Shown one piece after another: positions 9,991 to 22,880 of a DNA stretch of 64,000 bases. This DNA is from Cristatella mucedo. Taxonomy: Eukaryota; Bryozoa; Phylactolaemata; Cristatellidae. A program made the position numbers and the translations under genes. Location of the stretch: NCBI GenBank assembly GCA_009760855.2, contig WPIO01000004.1, positions 6,287,501-6,351,500 on the forward strand. Direction: 5' to 3'. Under the pieces are notes generated by a model. The model searched no databases, was not told the DNA's origin, and saw only the letters and a program-made list of their open reading frames with translations. The stretch's first letter is position 1, and each line of letters begins with the position of its first letter.

Positions 9991-11694
9991 AATAATACAA
10001 GGCGTAGAGAATCGTTTAATTCCGCAGCCACGTGCTAATGCCTACAAAGCGCGGACCTCTGCCCTAGGAGGAGTCGGCCTCAGGCAGAGCTGACGAGAAT
10101 GACGTGATCCCGATAATTGTACACTCGCTAAGCCCATTGAGCGCCGCAGCGCTCGGAGACTGCTCACTTGCTGCTCTGCCACTGCATCGCGCCCTAACAG
10201 AGCCGCCTCGTCGGGTGACAGCCCAGTGGCTGCAGCCAGTCCGTCTGGTGCTTTAGTAATCCCAGTGAGTAAATAAGTCAAGATGTCACCGAATGACCCC
10301 AGAGAAATCCAAATAATTCACTATCCGTCGCTGCCTCAGAGCGAACGAGCACCTGCTCCGCGGGTACATGTGATTAAACAAAAATGGATGGGCCAATATG
10401 GCAGCGTCTGTTACATGCTGTTACGAATTTTTGCTCTGACTACCGGGCTGACTGACACTGGCGCACTTTCGGCGGCGACAACTCGGACGTTTATCGGCTC
10501 TCCGACAAGCAGGCCGCGGCCATTAAGCTGCCACTCAGCAAGGCGGCTCAATTAGAGTGTTATGTAGCGGCTGAGCCGCCGCTCAGACCGCTGCTGCGCT
10601 CATTACATCAGACCAGTGCGAAATTATCGGGCTAGTTCAAATGCCGTTTTAGCCGTCGTTCGTGGAGGTAAGCTGTTAGGATAACTGATCTCGGACCAAA
10701 TCGTTAGGGCAAGTTGCAAGATTTCAACCTTGCAACCAAAAACCACGACAAAGAAAAATTTTACGAATGCATATCAAAATAATGTTAGATCTGAGCTCCG
10801 CTCCTGTAGTAGATGTCCCTGCTTCTTTTGATTAATTGGCCAAAGACTACCTTTATCTAAAGGCACTATGGATAAACCATTCGAACACATAAGCATTGAA
10901 AGACGGCTAAGAGGTCGACTTGCAAATGCTATTACCTCAAATGGCCCGGACCGGCTAATCTACCTAAATATTCGAACTGAGATACAACGTCAATTTCCAC
11001 AATAGGTATTGAAAACTGAAGTTTTGATTCCACATAGAAAAATTATTTCGGGTGAACCAACATAATTTCATGACGTCAGGCGGGTGTATTCTAAAGCTAT
11101 ATCATCCAACGGTCCAGGCATCGGAGGCCGTAGCAGGATACGACGCTAGTACAATCATATAAAACTCGGTAAGCAAACCCGGGACTCGATTTTCATAGTA
11201 AGCTAACAAAACCGCATTTTAACGACGCCTATCGATAGAAGAGCAGCTCTATCGCAGTTCAAAGTGACAGTGTGGCTGGGCCAACCGTTGCTATGGCACG
11301 ACCGCAGTTCGATCGTGATTGCAATTATTTCAAGGTAACAAGGGCGCATTTTCAGTAAAAGATTATGTGCTGCCGTCAGAGCTGAAAAAACGTGGTATCA
11401 TTGCAACTTCACCCGATCGCACGGGATCAGTGTGCTGCGATGCAGGTAGAGGAATGAGGCTGCTGAGCTTATTCGGTGTTTGAGTTAAAACTAAACGTTA
11501 GATGACGAAATATAGTTTCACCCGGTCAGACGTTAAATACAATATTGACTATTCCGACATTTCCTGCTTCTTACTAATTTTCTATCTGTTGGGGTTATGT
11601 ATGTGCGATATGATCAAGTTGTGCCTGCAAATGGCTGTCTCTAACAATAATATTTATACTATTGACATATTTGCTCCGCTCTCATCGATACCTG
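9991..11694. other. Unassigned region with GC-rich island
   Basis: No element was recognised. The 10042-10660 part is GC-rich and has an open minus frame (10281-10042, alanine/leucine-rich, about 79 codons) and an open plus frame (10283-10555), which start almost back to back. Neither has a motif I know. They may be pieces of an unrecognised element's gag-like gene or chance frames in GC-rich DNA. The rest, 10661-11694, is AT-rich and featureless. Confidence 0.35.
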
Positions 11695-12915
11695 AATAAT
11701 AATAATATTAATAAATCGTATGTCACAGCACCGTTAGCAAACTGCATCTCTTTCTAAGCACTTTAAATTTGCTGCAAAGGAAGCACGATCTATTCTTTAG
11801 TAGCAGTAGCATGGTAATGAAAACAAGCATATCATGTATATAGGTGATACGCAGAGGGTCAGCCTGAAAATTCGGTTAGTGGCAGCATGGGCAGTTATGC
11901 ACTCAGAAACACATAAAGAAAAAGATACGCGAACCCACTAAATGCTGTAATATTTAGGTACGTTTTAGCTTTTTTTTATGTTTAGTCAAGTTAAGGGATG
12001 TCATGACATTTGTCGGAAGTAATTTTTTGGATTTGGGAAAATACGAATTAGAGGTGTGGTCTTCAAAGTGTTTAAGATTCGTAAGAGGTATAGGTGCACA
12101 ATTGGATTTAGAAAAGCGAGACGTACTATACTTAAACAGGTATGGGGAGTAACTGTAATAGGTCCAGCTGGAGCTAAAGCATGAAAAGACCTAAACAACT
12201 AGTGACCTAACCTTAAAGTCTACCCATAGGTTGACTGGGAGTCAGCGAGCTCGGCGAGAAGTAGAGGGACGAGGCAACTGCAACGCTCATGACAGAGAAG
12301 CCTAGCTGAAGAATTTTGCACCAGCTGCAAGCCGCCGATTGCAGTAGTCGAAGGCGAGGTGGGGCTGATGTGGTCCTCTACTAAAAGGTCACTTAAGAAA
12401 GGACAACTAGATTTCGTGCAGATTCAACAGGAAATATGCTGGCTGAGCCAATTTTGAGCGTAAAGTTATCCAATATCTTAATTTGAGTTTTCCCGTAACT
12501 ATTTGGTTAGTTTTATTATAATTAAATGTAATATCGTTAGAAAATATTGATATGCTGATGTCGTCAATTAATGCAGCAACTGAGTTGAGAGATTCAGTGA
12601 GCTAGAGGTTGGGGGTCAAAGCAAACTTACAACTGAGTGTCATCTAAATAGAAGTGAAAGCCTATATTGTTCCTGACAACCACACGGGAAAGAGGGAGAG
12701 TATAAACCGTCAAAAAAGACCGAACACGAAGCTATGCGATATCCCATACATCAATGGTTCCTCAGATGATCTTTGTCCATTCACATCAGTACTAAAGAGT
12801 CTCCTACAGAGATGGAACCCGAACCATTAGAGTGCAGTTGCAGTGATGCCCAGGTGAGATGAGACGCGCTGGAGAAAGCATCAGTGCTCAGTAGTATCGG
12901 AAGCTGCCAAACGAT
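11695..12915 (-). mobile_element. L2-A, decayed 5'-truncated copy
   Basis: On the minus strand this carries the L2-A 3' end (AAT-rich tail at 11695-11713, 3' UTR, C-terminal fragment at 12198-12001) and RT sequence up to about 12900. Frames are short and full of stops. The next L2-A 3' end begins at about 12925, so two copies lie head to tail. Confidence 0.72.
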
Positions 12916-12924
12916 TTCTTCTAG

Positions 12925-15900
12925 TCTACTTACATATGCTGCATAGAAAGCGTGATTTGGTGATTAGCCGTAGCCTGCATGATGTGATCAACTTTGGCAT
13001 GGTTAAAAGTGACACGTGCAGCTTTACTATGTAAAAATATAGTTGATTATATTACGCACAGTGTTAGCACAAGGAAGTACAACAAGTTCAAATCGCACGG
13101 ACGTAATACAAATTGTGAGAGGCGGGTGTGCTTTAAGCCTGTTTTTAGGTGTCACGATGTCCGGTGACATCGTGATGAAAGTCGTGTGTGATTTTCAGGT
13201 TTTGGCAAATACTAAAGGCACAGTCTCCAAAGAATTTGAGGTACATCTGAGGTATTATCATACGATTTGAGTAAGAAAAGAAGGTGGTAGAATGTTGGGC
13301 ATGGCGGAGGAATGGTTTACATAGGTAGGCTGGAAAAAGTTAGTTAACGGACCAGTAAATAAGTGACAGCACACAGACTCTTGATTTAGGCCAGTGCTGG
13401 TCAGCTTGAGGGTGCGTGACGTATTAAATAAGATGCTCAGTAAAGACAAACCTAGCTACCGAGATGGCCACTACTATTACGCCTGATTGCACGTATCTAT
13501 TGACTAGTAAGTAGTAAATTGCAAGAAGTCAACACGCAAGGTCACAAATGCAAGGACCAATTTGGATAAAGTGTTTCTGTCTAAGCATGCTTTAACGTTA
13601 GTATTGCTATGAAACTGCAAATAAGATTAAATTTACGGTGGAATTTATTCGGTAGTCGAGTGAAAATGCTCATTTGCATATGACACCTAGATTTCGTGCA
13701 GATGCAACAGAAGGTATGCTGGCAGAGCCAATCTTGAGCTTTGATCTTTTAAATTACTGAGCCGTGCTTGGTTTTCTCATAGCAAACGAGTTAATACTGT
13801 CATTAAATTTGAGAAGGTTTACTGCCTTCCATAGACGGATGTCAGTGATACATGGAGCGAGGGAGTGGCCAGAATTCGTCCATAGGAGAGCTGATAGGAA
13901 TTAAAGCCAAGGTACATCTGAGTGTCGTAGGCATAGACGTGAAAGCCGAGATGGGGCTTCAAGATCGCATCTGTTAGAAATTAAACTGTGAAAACGAGGT
14001 GAACAAGCATAGAGCCATAAGGTACACAACACTTTATTTGTCCCACAACGACCCGTGCGCCCGTTTATATCGATACTCTTGAGTCTCTCGATGGGATACG
14101 ATCTGAAGCACGGCAGTGCAATGCCACTGACTCTTGGGAGAGAAGACTGGAAGCACTCAAGCAGGCCTCGATGGTTGTTCGTATGAAATTGTGCAGCAAG
14201 ATCAAGCAAAGTAAGTAGAAACACTTTACCTAGATCTGCACTCTCGACAAGACAGATAGCACCTGAAGCAATGCTGCACTGCTGGAGTGATTAGCTCTAA
14301 AACTAGATTGAAACGTACTTGCTAGATTTGAGGTTTCGTTACAAGTGTTTAACTGGTCTGCCGAAACTCGTTTCGGTGTTTTCGATTGGTGAAGGGAAAC
14401 TCCGGCGAAGCTGACGGAGTTAGTCTAAAGTTGCATTAATAATTAGAAGAGAAACGAAAGCGTTTTGAACAGTGCAGGGAACAGTGCAGTGGTCTAAGGG
14501 TGACGACACATTTATCACGTTAGCTATGCATGACAGCAGTTGATCTATGCATAGTAGAAGTCGGATAGTAGAAATAGGGTCAATAGGGCTACTAGTCTTC
14601 TTTTGCTTTGAGATTAATATCACAATGAGATGACTTGTATCCTCTGTAAATGTGGATGGTGAGGTGCTGCAAGGAAATTAGGGAGATGATTCCTGTGGAT
14701 TTGTTATTCGGGGACAGGAGTTCAGAGAGGATGCTGTTAGTTTAGAAATGGACTGTATTGTGCTGTCTACGTTTCCATAAAGAAACTGTCGAAAAGACCA
14801 GATATATCAGCAGAAGAATCAATAGGTAAGAAGGTAATTGGCAGCAGGTTCGGATGATGGAACGCCGAAACCAGCATTTTCGGACCATGCATATATTCAA
14901 TATTACTTTTTACAGTAAACTGGGCTCTGGCGAATATTTATTAGCACGATGTACAGTAGTCCTCACATGCCTGCCGATGGCAGTCAGTCCCGAGTTTTTG
15001 TTATGCTCTGTCAAGCTTGAGCTTACTCGACCTTGCTGACCGGGTGCCTATAGTAAACCCTATGCCATCTTGCCGAGGGCACATATTGTTCGTAGTGAGG
15101 TGTAAAGTCGTAAAGAATAACAGCGTGCGTCGTGAAGTGGTAATATACCAATGATGACAGTTTGCATTGGGGAATTGAGCTGCTTGGGCAAAGAAGATGT
15201 TTACTCTGTGACGGCTTCAATTTTAAGGTTCTCGATGTTTCATGATTCACAGATGATTCTGTTGGAAGTGACAATACACCATAGAGTGAATGAGATCCAC
15301 ACGTGATTGAATAAGCAGAACTTGTTAATAATAGGGAAGGCTGTGATACACCTGTGGAATAAACGCGATCGCACGTGTGAGCCTCATCAAAGAGTGAGGC
15401 AAAACACATTAGCCACGGAGAAAATGAGTAATTCTGTGCACTAAATTTAGTACTTAAGAAGTCTGACAAGTTTTCAAAATTAATTTAAAAATTACATGTA
15501 AATAGGTAAGATCGATGCACTTGCTCTTTATAGACATCAAATCGGAGAGGTCTGAGATAAACGAGGACTAATACCTGTGGCTGAAAGACTATTACAACCA
15601 TTGGCAGCTTGATGCCTGCAGGACTCAGACAAGAGAGATTGCAAAGAATGTCCTTGGGGGTGTGCAAACATTTTGCAACTAAATGAGGACAGAGTAATGA
15701 TAGTGATTTTTTAACCGGTTTTGATATATCTAAGGAAATGGAAGTCTGAGAAATTGATCGTCGATTTCACAGACGCTAGCCGATTTCAGAAAGGTCACGG
15801 TCAAATAGCACATAGGTCACGATTATCGGTAATAATCATGTCATCTATTTTCAGCTGCATAGTGCCCGCTAAACGTTATTTATTAAGACAGGCGTCGCTA

Positions 15901-16720
15901 CGGAAAACCGGGGTCATTGTGTAATCGAGACTAGGGGGCTTGCTACTTTTGTTGCGACCACCAGCCTGTACCAGCGATTCACCCACTGCCCTATTGCTAT
16001 AGCTAAGCAAGAAAAGCCGCAATTTGATGAAACCTCTTTAGAACAATCTGAGCAGCTCACAGACTGTGGACTCGATTTACTTGGTCATAGCAGTTCCGTC
16101 ACCGAAGACAAAGCTGCGCCATCATGCCCTAATACCACGTGACGGAAGTGCTCCATCTTGCTGGGCTACGGACTTTCCGGCTTTAAAAATAGGCATCGCC
16201 AGCTCCAAAATTATAAGGTTTATTGAACATTACTACCTGAGGTACTCGATAAATTGAGTACTGGTGCTGGGAAACAACAAAGCCAGCATACAAAAAGCAG
16301 GAGGACGACCTCGGATAAGAAAAATCCTAAAGGTTAGTTAGCTATCCACAAATAATAACTATTATAATAATAACACATTTGATATAGAACCCTTAATAAA
16401 CTCAATCTCTTCCAGACACTTCACATTCGCTGCAAAAAAGCACAATCGAATGGTAATGTCAGCTAGACAAAATTATTACATTACTGGCTGCATAACGACG
16501 AATCATTAGCTCGGCACTTCTCACCTCGGCGAAGTTTCCAGCTCAGGGAGAGGAGGCTATGAACAACCTGCTACACGGGAACAGGAAATATTCAAGCAGC
16601 AATAAGGGCGTGCTCATTTCCAGCCACGCTTGGGAAGTGGATCGTTGTAACTCACTTGGCTGACGTCATGGTCGACAAGCGCCAGCTATCCATCATTGGG
16701 TATGTGGATACTGTGCTACC
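12925..16720 (-). mobile_element. L2-A, nearly full-length but decayed
   Basis: The copy runs from a 3' UTR near 12925 to a 5' region near 16.7 kb. On the minus strand the frame at 14224-13901 contains the RT motif LLDLAAQFHTNN followed by GIALPCFRSY. The frame at 15667-15485 contains the endonuclease start SPAGIKLPMVVIV. The 16500-16560 part (CCAGCTCAGGGAG, GGCTATGAACAACCTG) matches the 5' region of the 1-3750 copy. The element would be about 3.7 kb, but it is broken by many stops and by a nested L2-A 3' fragment at 16345-16475. Confidence 0.75.
16345..16475 (-). mobile_element. L2-A 3' end nested in L2-A
   Basis: A (TAA)-rich tail, the terminal hairpin region and the start of the 3' UTR of L2-A are inserted on the minus strand in the 5' region of another L2-A. 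The homologous 3495-3525 stretch of the first copy is continuous across this point and gives the empty site. Confidence 0.7.
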
Positions 16721-16894
16721 TGACACTCGGAGCCAATGACCAAGTCTTAACTGACAACGAATTGGTAGTCGGATGCTCAGAGTGAATTGTTACCAGGGGT
16801 TCCCTTCAAATTTCAGGCTTCGCCCGAACGGTGAAAGTTGGCTAAACGTATCATAATACAGTCATCCTAGGCTGCTAATGAACCTCGCTAGGTC
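16721..16894. other. No recognised feature
   Basis: Nothing can be assigned between the end of L2-A and SINE-2. Confidence 0.3.
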
Positions 16895-17065
16895 GGAGGG
16901 CCGTGATGGCCCACCAGGCAAAGCGGTTTCTCTTCACGACCGAAGTGCAGAAGTGGTGCGTTCGTATCATGTGGTGGAGGATTCTGTATCGCCACTGCAA
17001 GCGGTTGCGATTGCCTATAAGGCTCTTCTGTCGCTATACAAAATAGTTTGGTAAATCAGCTAGTG
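16895..17065 (+). mobile_element. SINE-2, tRNA-derived SINE, diverged copy
   Basis: This resembles the clearer copy at 48283-48456. The head GTGATGGCCCACCAGGCAAA corresponds to its box A region, GTGCGTTCGTATC to its box B, and ATCGCCACTGCAAGCGG followed by AAGGCTCTTCTGTCGCTATA to its tail. Both boxes are degenerate, so this copy is probably no longer transcribed. Confidence 0.6.
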
Positions 17066-17915
17066 ACTTCTCAGCGCTCAATGGCAGGCCTAGTGATAAA
17101 AATAGTAGCTAGCCCACAGCGTACACGTCAATCCTAATCCAAACATGGGCATTTGCTTCTATCTATGAGCACTTCCCGTTCTCGTCTTTTTGGAACTCAA
17201 AGCAAACAGGTGCAGTCGTTGGTGAACAGATTGGGATAGTGGCAGGCGAGGAAAGTCGGCGAGGCATCTCGCACATACGCCCATCAAGGTATTGCTTCTT
17301 TATTTTTTTAGGCAACCCTAGCAACCCTTGACAACTGAGCCCATGCGTCGAAGCTCCACCTATTCTTGTTTCGAGCAGGCATCAAAGTGTCAGAACAAGC
17401 CCGATAGCCAAAGCTTTAACAGCAGTTTGAGTAGCAGTCTTCTCGAGCTTCAACACAGCAAAACAAAAACCTTTCAAAATAATCTTTTGCATTTCTCAAC
17501 GTCCGTTAAAGGTATTTAGAACGCTGTCGTCGGATAAAAGAAGAATATTAATTCCAGCTAATTTTCAAGTTAGCTGCAAACAGCGGACTACACAGAAATT
17601 CATACCACGTTGCTCATTTCAATACCAGCCTCACGAGTTTCATGGTCTGGGCTTTGCTACTACACTTCCCGTTATCTTAGATTGCCGGCTAACGACTGAA
17701 TGCAGTTTTTCTCACACCCATTCTTCGTAAACATTTGCTCATCCAAAAGAATTCTCCATACTTCGGCAAGCGAACACTGAATAGGAAGAAATTCAAGCTT
17801 CACCAGATAGGATTAAAATGTTCTATTTTTAATCTCGTCTGGGCTGTTTTGTGAGGATATTGGGAATCAGGCGGGGATGAGGGCTTAGTGAAAAATATAA
17901 AACTTATTTTTCTCT
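17066..17915. other. No recognised feature
   Basis: One open plus frame (17328-17519, serine-rich, 63 codons) has no known motif. Nothing else was recognised. Confidence 0.3.
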
Positions 17916-18410
17916 TTTTATATTAACAAGTCCTTACTAAAAATTCGGTTAATGTCAAGCTATATATTTCATCGCAAGGCCAAGAATGCACATGCAGGCA
18001 TGGGTTGCACCACAATGTAAAGCTCACACGTTATAAACTTAGATCATCTTTTATGTCATTTAAATAATGAATTACAGCACTTTTAGTCTACAAGTATTAT
18101 TACTCTGGAGCCACTTCAATCATTTCTCAAAATCTCGCGATCTGTCTAATGTAGCATGTTAATTAGTCTTCTGAATTTAATGTTCAAGTGGCCTCGCTTC
18201 TGATTGCCAGGGCAACTTAAAAAACTGGAACACACACAATGCTGTTTCATTGAGCTGTTGATAAGCTACCATGGTACTAAAAAAATTCTAAATAATATTT
18301 TCACTCAAAGTTCTCTCAATAACCAATTAAATGGATGAACCGAGATTCAAAAAACACCTATGATTTCATCTTCAGCAACGTGACCGGTTTTTAAGAATAC
18401 TTTATTGTGA
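17916..18410. repeat. Repeat F, copy 2
   Basis: This is homologous to 9345-9990, including the TTGAGCTGTTGATAAGCT landmark. Here it runs directly into repeat Y, whereas the other copy does not. Confidence 0.55.
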
Positions 18411-21150
18411 CTTTTTGATTCTTCAATGCAAATCATTCGAGGAAATCAGGAACATTCATGATTAATTCCAATGGCACTTGGACATTTCAATTTCCATAGA
18501 AGTCGCATACGGAGTAAGGTGGTGCAAACCAAACAATCTGTAATTGATTAACATGGGTCGCCTTGGGTTTCCCCTGTGTTTATCTAGTTGAAAAAGGGTC
18601 TAGAGATCTCCCTTCCGTTGCCTGGGTGCACTATAGTATCGTATCATGACTTCCACTAATTAGCGGACAGAGAAATCCTACTTTCTCTCGCTAATAAAAC
18701 TGAAATGCGAAATAAATTTCTTCCATTCCATCATTAGTGTATACAGGCTCACTCATCGCTTGCCGCATCTTTGTCAGTAACCAACCGAGCAATTGTCGTG
18801 CATGGAGCTAAAAGAGCCATTTACTGACCTGAATTAATTTTTCTTGAGTTTTAGTGCAATTAATATGATATAGCTGAAACAAAAAGCAGCCACAGAGAAT
18901 AAAATAGCTTACTTACATAGGTAAAAGAGGCTTCGAGATTTTTTCTGCATTGTACTGACGGTGCACTTAACCTCTGTGACTGTAATCTACCCTTTAGAGA
19001 GTCTGGTTACTTTGCACGTGACTAAGCGCCTGGCCTCATCAAGTAAAATATCTACTCATCATCTTAATAGCCTAGAGTTTGTCAGGTTTTCTAGTCTCCA
19101 GCAATTCGAAGGCTTCGTTCAGATTCTAAACGACAATTAATGGAGGCACCAGCTAACTGAAAACTTGGCCTAAACTGTAGACTACCGAGAAAGAAGTGAC
19201 CTAATGGTGATAATTAAGATCTTAAAGTCAATGCAGTGCCTGATGGAACCCTAGTGCAAGTCGGCGAGAAGGGTTGGACTCTGGAAACCCTGCTATCTCG
19301 GTAGAGAAAATTATCTTCAAAGTTTTTACCAACTCCTAGTACCCCACCACCCAGTCTGAAAGACCAGGGACTAGTAAATACTGTGAGTTACAAGACCCTG
19401 TGATCGAATGCCACTGTTGAATGAAACAGCTTGGCAATGAATTTTCTGTCTTGGCAGGCTAGAATGTTTGAGGTGGAACTTATCTGATAGTGTCCAGATT
19501 TGGCTTAGGAACTGATATTTTAGTTTACGCGAAGGTACTTTGAAATTTCTAAGAATTCGCTTTCAAGTATTTCATAGACTTTTATCAAACGTAGGTATGC
19601 AATGCTTGTACGTAATTCTAATTCTTTTCCGTCATAAGCCAGAAACTTTGTAAACCCTAAAAACCATCAGAGTTTAACTAATTTAGAGCAAGCATCTTGC
19701 GCCTACCATACGCACTAATTTTGGAGAACAACATGAATGTTACTGAACTTTTATAGAAGAACGTGTGCAATACAGAACTATATTTGGCTGAATATCTTCA
19801 AATGCGAATCTTAAATAATGATTATAGCAGTTTCAAACTTGTAAAATAAATGATGTATCACTTGGTTTAAGTAGTCAGCCTCTCGTCCTCTGCAACAGAA
19901 ACAACGAACCAAAGTGCACGGTTCAGGACAGCTTCCCTTGGCAAGGAAGATCATCTTCGCATACTTATAGTTGATAAAAAATTAATCACACCATATTACC
20001 AAGTCAGTTAACCCTAACTGGATTTTCTAGAACGGGCTTTCTGAAGAATAGTGGTTCTTTATTAAATAACTGTAATCATTAGGAAGCTAACAATAATAAT
20101 TATGGTACATTTGTATTGCACTATCAGAGAACACAATCTCTTTTTAGGCAATGTACCTTTGCTTCAGAGGAAGCACGACCAAATAGTCAATGATGGCATG
20201 CTTAATTACAACAAGCATTACAGGGTTAGAGGCGGCATACACAGGGCCAGCATGAAGATTCGGCCAGTAGCAGCATGCAAAGTATCCACGCCCATAAGCG
20301 TGCAGTACATATCGCACGGAGCCACTACATATTGTGATACAAAGATGCGTTTTTGGCTTCTTTACAAATGTTTTCAAGTCAGAGAAAGTCGCAAGGCCAG
20401 TTGGAAGTGAGTTCCACGTTTAGGAGCATACGAACCAAAGGCACGGTCTCCGAAGGATTTAAGGTTCGTGTGCGGTAGTGGTATACGATTACGTTTGGAG
20501 AGGCGCTTGGTGCACTGCTTAGCCGGGTGGGCTGTAGATATGCTCGGTAGGTTGGAGCCATGGAATGAAACTATTTAAAAGTGAGTGACTGATTCTTGAA
20601 GTCATCGCTTTGTTTGACTGAGTGCTAGTGCAGGTCACTGAGGAGTAGTGGGATGGGGCAAAAATTAAACTCCGGTAAGTGATTACTATTTAGGTCATGC
20701 AATCCAAATATGGAGATTCACGCACTGAGGCAACGTAAATGACTAGCATTTAAATAAACGCCTTTTCATTTAAAGACTACTTTATTTGTTAGAATGTCCA
20801 TCTCTAATTATTCCAGTAACTAAAATCTGAAAAATGACCCAACTAATGAAGCATCTCTTAAAACGATAATACGGTTCGTGGAAGGCCATTTGGCTAAACA
20901 ATAAGTTAAGGTACATTTTTTCATAGAAAAACCGTAATTGCGTCTTTTCAATACCCATAATTACAATTACGAACCAAAGCTTTTACGTAGTGTGGGAAAC
21001 CTACGTGCCTTGTCTATTCGTTTTGTCTGCTTTGCATGACCTGAAGGCTTCTAATGAATGCCCATGTCATGCAAACTGTGTACAGTCCAGATACTTACTA
21101 TTCCAATTAAATTGGCTAGATGTAATCCTTTATGAATAGAAGATTTCAGA
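18411..21150. repeat. Repeat Y, old copy E
   Basis: This stretch is colinear with 40882-43749 and 55955-58701. Landmarks are TCTAGTTGAAAAAGGGTCTA (18587), CTAAAAGAGCCATTTACTGA (18809), GAGAAAGAAGTGACCTAATG near 19187 and GTCTATTCGTTTTGTCTGCT near 21011. It includes an L2-A fragment at the same relative place as in the other copies, so that insertion predates the duplication. It is much more diverged than the other two copies are from each other. No coding potential was recognised. Confidence 0.65.
20095..20660 (-). mobile_element. L2-A 3' fragment inside repeat Y
   Basis: The AAT-rich tail, hairpin, 3' UTR and C-terminal coding end of L2-A are read on the minus strand. The frame at 20561-20379 includes APTYRAYL, corresponding to the family's APAYLSDLL region. 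The paralogous insertions are at 42465-43140 and 57415-58090. Confidence 0.65.
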
Positions 21151-22440
21151 AATTTCCTTCAATGTAAAAGGTTACCAAATGGTTTGCTGAAGTAGGGGGT
21201 ACTATACAAGTACAGGTGTAGAGAGATGTTTCCTATTGCCTTGAATTTAATTTTGCTGATGCGTTGTCCAAGCACACTTGGGGCATTTATGTTCATGCAG
21301 ATGAACTGCGATATTTTTCATTCGATCCTTTCATGACTTCCAGAATATACAACTCATAAACTTCGTCACAAAAGTTATATGAAACGCTTGCAATTAAATA
21401 GCATCACCTTTTTAGCATTGATTGATCCTAAAATAGTACTCACTAATTATGACGAAAAAAATCTTACACCAGAACCTAGAATCTCCAATTTCCAAATAGA
21501 ACCGATGAGCTTAGTGTCTTCATCATCTGTAACTAATTGAAGTCAAGGTGTATTCAATCTGGTTGAATTATACCTTGGCGATCATGTCAGCCCACTAGTG
21601 AAATCAGCATAGTTTTACCGGAGCAAAGCAGCACATCATTTGTGTTTAACTTAAGGCAAGATACCATAGCCATGCTGTTTGACGTATTCGGGACCTCCAA
21701 ACCAGAGATTTCTTGCCCAGGGCAAGAAAGGTTTCCTACCCTAAATTAAGACGCTTATAGCTGGTCAATAGCTTTGCAGTTATAATCACCTGTCATAAAC
21801 GTCGAAATCGCGAGTTTTCAAAACTGATCACCATTACTCATTTCAAGTTTTTCAAGCAGTGCATAGAGTTCAAGATTTTTTCATTCACCAACAAGACCTT
21901 CAAATGGAGCTTCTTAGCTATTCGGATTGGCTTTACATTAGGACCATTTTTGCACCAGATGTTGTTCTGACTCTGATCCACGAGCTGTTTCCCAATTTAA
22001 CTTCAAATATCTTCAAGATACCCTTTCAGCCACCGAATTCATTCAGATGTTTGGAACTCACTGCTGACTGACGTAGCGTGATTTCAGTTTTGAGAGAAAG
22101 CTAAAAATATACAAATACTCACAACCTGTCAAAGTGAATCGTCCTTAGTGTGTAAATGTTAAAGATTTGACTAGAAGAAATATTGATATGACAATTGAAT
22201 GGTGACCCCAGTGACACTGTCCTCTCCTGGGTGACTTGAGTGCTTTTGCAAGCACGATCTAGTGTGTTTTATCAAGCTGGCGTCCTACCAGCAAGTTTTT
22301 TAAGTAGCCTATTGCTATTAGCAATTAGTATCGTAGTTAACGTTGCGCCATACCCACTAACTAAGTCGATCAGCTTTTAGGCCAGATGCATATGCCATAA
22401 AAGAGGCCTGAAAACCCGAACAGTGACATCTTACAGATCA
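21151..22440. other. Unassigned; contains a perfect short palindrome
   Basis: No gene was recognised. At 21709-21729 there is a 10-bp perfect inverted repeat (TTTCTTGCCC-A-GGGCAAGAAA). The plus frame 21859-22071 (70 codons) has no known motif. Confidence 0.3.
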
Positions 22441-22880
22441 TGGTGAGTGGTAGTATGCACCGCGTCAGCTAGTGAGGGCACAAAGAGGACACCCCAAGGA
22501 CCCAGCCATGCTTTAAGCAGCTGGTGTGATTTTAAATTTTTTTACATGTTGTTGAGTGAGATATCACGAAGTGAATCGGAAGCGAGTTCTAGGCTTCGGT
22601 AGCAGCAATCTAAAGCCATGGTGATATCTAGAAGATATGGGGTTGGTTTGAGGTAACTCTGCATCACTTAAGTCAGAAGTGCGAGTAGCACTATGCAAGC
22701 GTGATTTCCCTGAGATGAAGTCGGAAGCGAGAAAAGACCTGCAAATTTAGCTCCAGTCTCTTATTGAAGTGTAAGTGATTGATAATGAAGCCTTGTGAGA
22801 AGCTTAGCCTAACTTCCAGCAGTAATGCTGCCAGAGCTGAAAATATGAAGCTAGTCAGAGCTGAGAATTTCAATAAGATC
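22441..22880 (-). mobile_element. L2-A 3' relic, strongly diverged
   Basis: The order of 3' UTR and C-terminal landmarks of L2-A can still be followed (GGTGAGTGGTAGTATGCAC near 22442, GGACCCAGCCATGC near 22498, GGAAGCGAGTTCTAGGCTTC near 22579) on the minus strand. No usable frame remains. The edges are uncertain. Confidence 0.5.
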
